From Neolewinella agarilytica (GTDB lineage Bacteria; Bacteroidota; Bacteroidia; Chitinophagales; Saprospiraceae), in contig NZ_FOFB01000010.1 of the NCBI RefSeq assembly GCF_900110645.1, positions 124,001 through 188,000 of the forward strand: a DNA stretch of 64,000 nucleotides. The letters are read 5' to 3'. Both the position numbers and the translations under genes were made by a program. How positions within the stretch are numbered: the first letter of the stretch is position 1; every line of letters begins with the position of its first letter. The notes below the pieces were generated by a model. That model ran no database searches and was not told the DNA's origin. It saw nothing but the letters and a program-made list of their open reading frames with translations. This document shows, piece after piece, positions 60,517 through 64,000 of the stretch.

Positions 60517-62322
60517 CTACACGCCCACTTGTTCCAGATACATCGCCTTAAACGCCTGACTCCGCTCCAGCAGTTCCTCCAGCGTGCCCTCCGCCTGGAT
60601 GCGACCATTCTCCATGTAGTAGATATGGTCGAAATACCGCAGCAGGTGCAGCCGGTGGAGGGTGGAGACGATTGTTTTGTCGGGGAAGGCGGCGAAGAGG
60701 CGCTCATAGACCATGATCTCCGTATTGGGGTCGAGGCTGCTCGTCGGTTCGTCAAGCAGAAGTAGCGTGGAGGTGTCCGCCGCCAGGATGCCGCGGGCGA
60801 TGCTCAGGCGTTGGCGTTGGCCACCACTCAGGTTGGCACCACCTTCACTGAGGAAGGTGTTCAGGCCATCGTCTGCCTGTTCGATCACGTCTTCGAGAAC
60901 AGAAAGGTGGATGGCGCGTTCGAGTTCTTCGCCACTGCGGTCAAGGCCCATGGTCAGGTTGTTGCGCAGGGTTTCTTCAAATATTTCCGGGCTTTGGGGA
61001 ATGAGGGTCGTTTGGGAAAAGAGCTGGGCGCCGGAGTCCTTCGGCAAGCTCAGGCGAGGCCGCAGGTGCTGGGTTTCGTTAAAGTGCAGTGTAATCTCCT
61101 CCGGTGGATATAAGCCCCGCAGCGTGTACAGCGTCGTCGTTTTACCACTTCCGCTGGGCCCGATGAGGGCGACCCGCCGGCCCCGGTCAAGGTTCAGGCT
61201 CAGATCATGGATGCCGGCTCCATCCTCCGCGTAGCGGAAGTTGAGATTACTGACGGTGAGCTCCGTCCAGTCGCGTCGGATCGGCCCCGCGGCCGATGGC
61301 CGCGCCGCTAACTCATGTGCCTCGTCAATGGGCTCAATGGCCGCCAGGTCCGACCGGAACCGGATGATCTGGTTGTACTGCGCCGTCAGGTTACTCAGGC
61401 TGCCGGAGAACTGGTTGATATAACCGATGAGTGTCACCAGTCCGCCCACAAGGAATACCTCACCGGGCACCCGGTTACTCCAAACGTAGCTGGTTACCAA
61501 AACCGCGTACATCAGGCTCACCAGCGTCGAGACGGAGAACCATTTCGCTTCGTTCACTTTCGTGTTTTTCAGGAAGGGTGGCCACACATTACCGATGCGT
61601 TTACGGATGGCTTGCGCCGTCCGCTTACCCAGGCGCAGAGTTGTTACGGTGATGATGTTCCCCAGGTTATCGGACAGGCCCGCCATCAGCTCGTTCTCCC
61701 GGTCGTTAGTCTCCTTATTGGCCTTGATGATCGGCTCATCAAAGCCAAGTACCGTCAGCAGAATGATTACTCCGAATACCAGCGCAATCAGGCCAAACAC
61801 GGGGCTAAACCAGACAATGGCCCCGATGGCAAACACCATCCGCGCGATCGTCTGAAAATAGGCGAATCCGTTATCAAAGAAATTCTTGAGCGCCTCGTAG
61901 GCCTTCCGGGCACGGTTGATGGTGTCTCCACTGTGGTGCTCCCGGTGCCAGGCCAGGGGCAGGTGGATGATCTTATCGTAGCTCTCCATCAACAGCTTCT
62001 GGCTGATATCAAAAGCCATCCGACGTTCCATTAGCCGCGCTGGCCATTGAAGCATCCACAGGCCCAGGTTAATGCCGATGTAAATCGCTACGTAGATCAG
62101 GGTTCCACGCAGGGGATCTCCTTCACCCTGCTGCAAAAAGTTGATGTAAAAACCGAAAATCAGAGGAGGAAGCGATACTAGCAGATTCACCCCGGTAAAC
62201 ATCAGGTAGATGAGCAGATAACGCCCGCGCATGCCTTCTGCATACCGCCAGGCGGTAGCCAGCAGGAACTTGTAAGGGTTCTTTCGGAACAGATTTCGAA
62301 GGCTTTCTCGGTAACTGGACAT
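60517..62322 (-). CDS. Type I ABC exporter (fused membrane and ATP-binding domains)
   Basis: A 601-residue half-transporter: six membrane helices (about 40-310) with EHHSGDTINRARKAYEAL in the coupling region, then an ATP-binding domain (about 355-600) with Walker A ALIGPSGSGKTTTLY, Q-loop TLIPQSPEIF, signature LSGGQRQRLSIARG, Walker B LLLLDEPTSSLD and the H-loop STLHRLHLL. It probably exports a lipid, peptide or drug as a homodimer. Length and order are normal for the MsbA/multidrug type. A copy of the core GCAGGTGCA at 60642-60650 lies in the coding region by chance or descent. Confidence 0.92.
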   Translation of the reverse strand: MSSYRESLRNLFRKNPYKFLLATAWRYAEGMRGRYLLIYLMFTGVNLLVSLPPLIFGFYINFLQQGEGDPLRGTLIYVAIYIGINLGLWMLQWPARLMERRMAFDISQKLLMESYDKIIHLPLAWHREHHSGDTINRARKAYEALKNFFDNGFAYFQTIARMVFAIGAIVWFSPVFGLIALVFGVIILLTVLGFDEPIIKANKETNDRENELMAGLSDNLGNIITVTTLRLGKRTAQAIRKRIGNVWPPFLKNTKVNEAKWFSVSTLVSLMYAVLVTSYVWSNRVPGEVFLVGGLVTLIGYINQFSGSLSNLTAQYNQIIRFRSDLAAIEPIDEAHELAARPSAAGPIRRDWTELTVSNLNFRYAEDGAGIHDLSLNLDRGRRVALIGPSGSGKTTTLYTLRGLYPPEEITLHFNETQHLRPRLSLPKDSGAQLFSQTTLIPQSPEIFEETLRNNLTMGLDRSGEELERAIHLSVLEDVIEQADDGLNTFLSEGGANLSGGQRQRLSIARGILAADTSTLLLLDEPTSSLDPNTEIMVYERLFAAFPDKTIVSTLHRLHLLRYFDHIYYMENGRIQAEGTLEELLERSQAFKAMYLEQVGV

Positions 62323-62414
62323 AGGCAGTGGGGTTTGTCCTTATACCGTTAAGAGGTCATGAGTGATGGCTTAGTTGCGACAATGCCCCTAAACATTGCT
62401 CCAAATACTTCGCA

Positions 62415-62433
62415 TTGCACCTGCGGTTGCGGC
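62415..62433 (-). repeat. Dispersed motif copy with altered right half
   Basis: TTGCACCTGCGGTTGCGGC lies about 90 bp upstream of the ABC exporter start, in the gap shared with the amidohydrolase terminator. Confidence 0.55.
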
Positions 62434-62510
62434 TTTTCGATAGTCTTATCCTCCAGCGGTCTTACAGGCTGCTGCATGGGGTAGATATTGGAGACACCCC
62501 TGAAAACAAA

Positions 62511-62547
62511 GGCGTTACAAAAGCGAGATTATCGCTCCTGTAACGCC
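62511..62547 (-). terminator. Terminator downstream of the amidohydrolase-fold gene
   Basis: Read on the minus strand GGCGTTACA and TGTAACGCC pair around an inner AGCGA/TCGCT stem, followed by TTTGTTTTC. It lies about 50 bp after the amidohydrolase stop. Confidence 0.75.
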
Positions 62548-62596
62548 TGTAACATCTACCTTTTGCGGCAGCCTACCAGACTACCGAACCACAAGA

Positions 62597-63895
62597 CTAC
62601 TTCCCCCTCCGGTACTTCTCCATAAACTTCCGGCTCAGTTCCGCCTGCTTGTTATCCAGATCGATCTTCCGGCCATCAATGAAAGCAAGCTCTATATTGT
62701 TGGTGCGCATATCCAGCACATCGCCTGCGGTAACGATCAGGGTAGCTGATTTCCCTTCTTCCAGGCTACCGTACATTTTATCAATGCCCGCAATTCTTGC
62801 CGGCGTCAGGGTAACAGCTTTAATGGCCTGCTCGTAATCAAGCCCAAAGCCAACGGCCTGCCCGGCCACGAAGGGCAGGTTACGCTGCTCCCAGTACCCT
62901 CCGTGACTGATGGCAAACTCCACCCCGGCTTCAGCCAGCAAGGCCGGCTTGGCGTAGGGTCCGTCAACGCCTTCGTCCTGAGAATCGGGCAAGGACTGCG
63001 TACTCATCAGAATGACGGGCACCTTTTCCCGCTTCAGAAAATCAGCGATCAGGTGAGACTCGTGGCCGCCAACGATCACCGGCTTTCCGCCCATTTTTTT
63101 CACCAGCTGTACGGCGTGCATCATTTCCCGCGGACCATGCATATGCAGGTAAACATTCTTGGAGCCGGCGATGGCTTCGCACATCGCTTCCAGCTTCAAC
63201 AACCGTTCGCCCGTGCGGCCGGCTCCACAGTATGCGGCGGCTTCTTTCATGAAGTTTTCCAGCCCTGCGACTTGTTTAGGGTATTCCTTATTTTCACTGA
63301 TCGTACGCGTTTGCCAGCTCCAGGAGTTTCGCCGGGGCCAGTTGATGTGCACACCATCGTCTTCACCCACTACGGCATCTTCGAAGTTCCAGCCATCGAG
63401 CTGTACCATACTGCTACGGCCGCTGACCATGCCGCCAACCGGCGTAATCTGGGCCAGCAAAACGCCCCGGGAACGTACGGTGGGTATCACCTGACTGTCC
63501 GTGTTGAAGGCAATTAAAGCACGGGCGTTCGGGTTAATCCGGCCGGTCTCCCGCTGATCATTAGTAGAACGAACGGCACCGATTTCGGTCAGCCCAAGTT
63601 GGGTATTAAGGGCAATCATGCCGGGGTAGATATGCTTCCCCGTAGCATCCATGATGTCTGCATTCGCCGGAGCGGGCAGGTCTTTTTCTATCGTTACAAT
63701 TTTACCCTCGTCGAACAGAATGTCCATCTCTTCCAATACAGTTCCGTCACCAACGTGGATGGTGGCTTTACGGAACACAACAGGACGATCCTGATCAGCC
63801 GCCGGCGTTGGGTTTTGGGCGCTGACGCAGGTGCAGAGAAAGGTTAAAAAGAGCAAGGTCAAAATGCTCCGTTGTTTATTATTTACGCAAGTCAT
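62597..63895 (-). CDS. Secreted amidohydrolase-fold protein with degenerate metal site
   Basis: A signal peptide (ending CTCVSAQ) is followed by the composite barrel of the amidohydrolase superfamily, imidazolonepropionase-like: FRKATIHVGDGTVLEEMDILFDEG split over the first strands, GKHIYPGMIALNTQLGL, GGHESHLIADF and the late SLEEGKSATLIV. The usual metal-binding HxH after PGMI is replaced by NTQ, so the standard binuclear site is absent; later histidines (MHGPREMMH, GGHESH, ISHGG) remain. It may be a non-catalytic or unusual member. A dispersed-motif copy (63817-63835) encodes part of the signal-peptide cleavage region. A second gene may overlap the right edge. Confidence 0.8.
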   Translation of the reverse strand: MTCVNNKQRSILTLLFLTFLCTCVSAQNPTPAADQDRPVVFRKATIHVGDGTVLEEMDILFDEGKIVTIEKDLPAPANADIMDATGKHIYPGMIALNTQLGLTEIGAVRSTNDQRETGRINPNARALIAFNTDSQVIPTVRSRGVLLAQITPVGGMVSGRSSMVQLDGWNFEDAVVGEDDGVHINWPRRNSWSWQTRTISENKEYPKQVAGLENFMKEAAAYCGAGRTGERLLKLEAMCEAIAGSKNVYLHMHGPREMMHAVQLVKKMGGKPVIVGGHESHLIADFLKREKVPVILMSTQSLPDSQDEGVDGPYAKPALLAEAGVEFAISHGGYWEQRNLPFVAGQAVGFGLDYEQAIKAVTLTPARIAGIDKMYGSLEEGKSATLIVTAGDVLDMRTNNIELAFIDGRKIDLDNKQAELSRKFMEKYRRGK

Positions 63896-63936
63896 TATGC
63901 GGATTGTTTTGTGGTTGATTAGTCATTTGATCTCAT

Positions 63937-63956
63937 CCGCCGACTGAAGTCAGCGG
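63937..63956. repeat. Hairpin of the T(G/A)AA class near the right edge
   Basis: CCGC-c-GACT-ga-AGTC-a-GCGG forms an imperfect hairpin followed by GGTAC, upstream of the amidohydrolase-fold gene. Confidence 0.5.
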
Positions 63957-63967
63957 TACAAACAGGC

Positions 63968-64000
63968 TTAATGCGCATGCTTCTCCTGCATATGATCCAG
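63968..64000 (-). CDS. Possible C-terminus of a minus-strand gene
   Basis: The last 33 bases can be read on the minus strand as ten codons ending LDHMQEKHAH and a TAA stop. The frame enters from outside the window. This could be the end of the gene upstream of the amidohydrolase-fold gene, but with so few codons chance is quite possible. Confidence 0.35.
   Translation of the reverse strand: MDHMQEKHAH

Noticed and set aside
1..64000. rRNA, tRNA, tmRNA or prophage genes
   Set aside because: I looked through the intergenic gaps by eye for tRNA-like cloverleaves with a GTTC arm, rRNA-like blocks and phage structural genes and saw none; a covariance scan would be decisive.

Overview
The window looks like a chromosomal segment of a Bacteroidota bacterium, most likely class Saprospiria (Lewinella-like). 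The signs are a SusC/SusD pair, a T9SS-type C-terminal sorting domain, a Crp-type regulator with the Bacteroidota-style recognition helix, a very large SdrD-B/DUF11 secreted protein, few Shine-Dalgarno sequences, and TAnnTTTG-like promoter elements close to start codons. The placement comes from gene content only; no rRNA or tRNA gene was seen.

Layout. 1-8.2 kb: 2,731 codons of a giant secreted repeat protein, minus strand, running off the left edge. 8.5-14.8 kb: housekeeping genes on the plus strand (rsgA, lpxK, an acyltransferase, a TonB-C protein, argE, a DinB-fold protein). 14.8-20.5 kb: a heme-binding membrane-bound-dehydrogenase lipoprotein and a ThuA lipoprotein, separated by a DUF433/PIN-like toxin-antitoxin pair and an unknown secreted protein. 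20.5-26.2 kb: two START-like proteins beside a Crp-type regulator, a small lipoprotein, a sodium:solute symporter and a helical conserved protein. 26.5-34.4 kb: susC, susD, a lipoprotein, a Tat-exported PLP aminotransferase and an AEC-like permease, probably one nutrient-acquisition locus. 34.4-43.3 kb: conserved hypotheticals, an NlpC/P60 lipoprotein, recQ, kdsD, an alpha/beta hydrolase and a Tat sugar-phosphate-isomerase-like protein. 43.4-52.3 kb: an AAA-ATPase/RloB pair resembling AbiL-type phage defence, a CBS protein, a TM2/TPR/SHOCT protein, an RsbU-like phosphatase, a YetF-like protein, a YfcC-type transporter and lysS. 52.4-53.9 kb: a REP-associated tyrosine transposase (RAYT) inside an array of 123-bp palindromic repeats. 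53.9-64 kb: trkH and trkA, a secreted GH16-like protein with two small paralogues, an ABC exporter and an amidohydrolase-fold protein.

The most unusual material is in the repeats. (1) The RAYT gene sits between 162-bp-period arrays of a 123-bp repeat whose ends pair and whose interior can form three hairpins. (2) A roughly 20-bp motif (consensus GGCGCRGACGCAGGTGCAA) occurs more than a dozen times, in both orientations, mostly between genes, twice directly against a stop codon and once as an inverted pair forming a stem between susC and susD. (3) Tandem 7-8-mer tracts sit at gene ends, some as long inverted repeats. One heptamer tract lies between an ATG and the signal peptide of the GH16-like gene, where loss of one unit would restore the frame, which suggests phase-variable secretion. 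(4) Several genes have a TATCTTGC-like element 12-13 nt before the start codon, suggesting leaderless transcripts.
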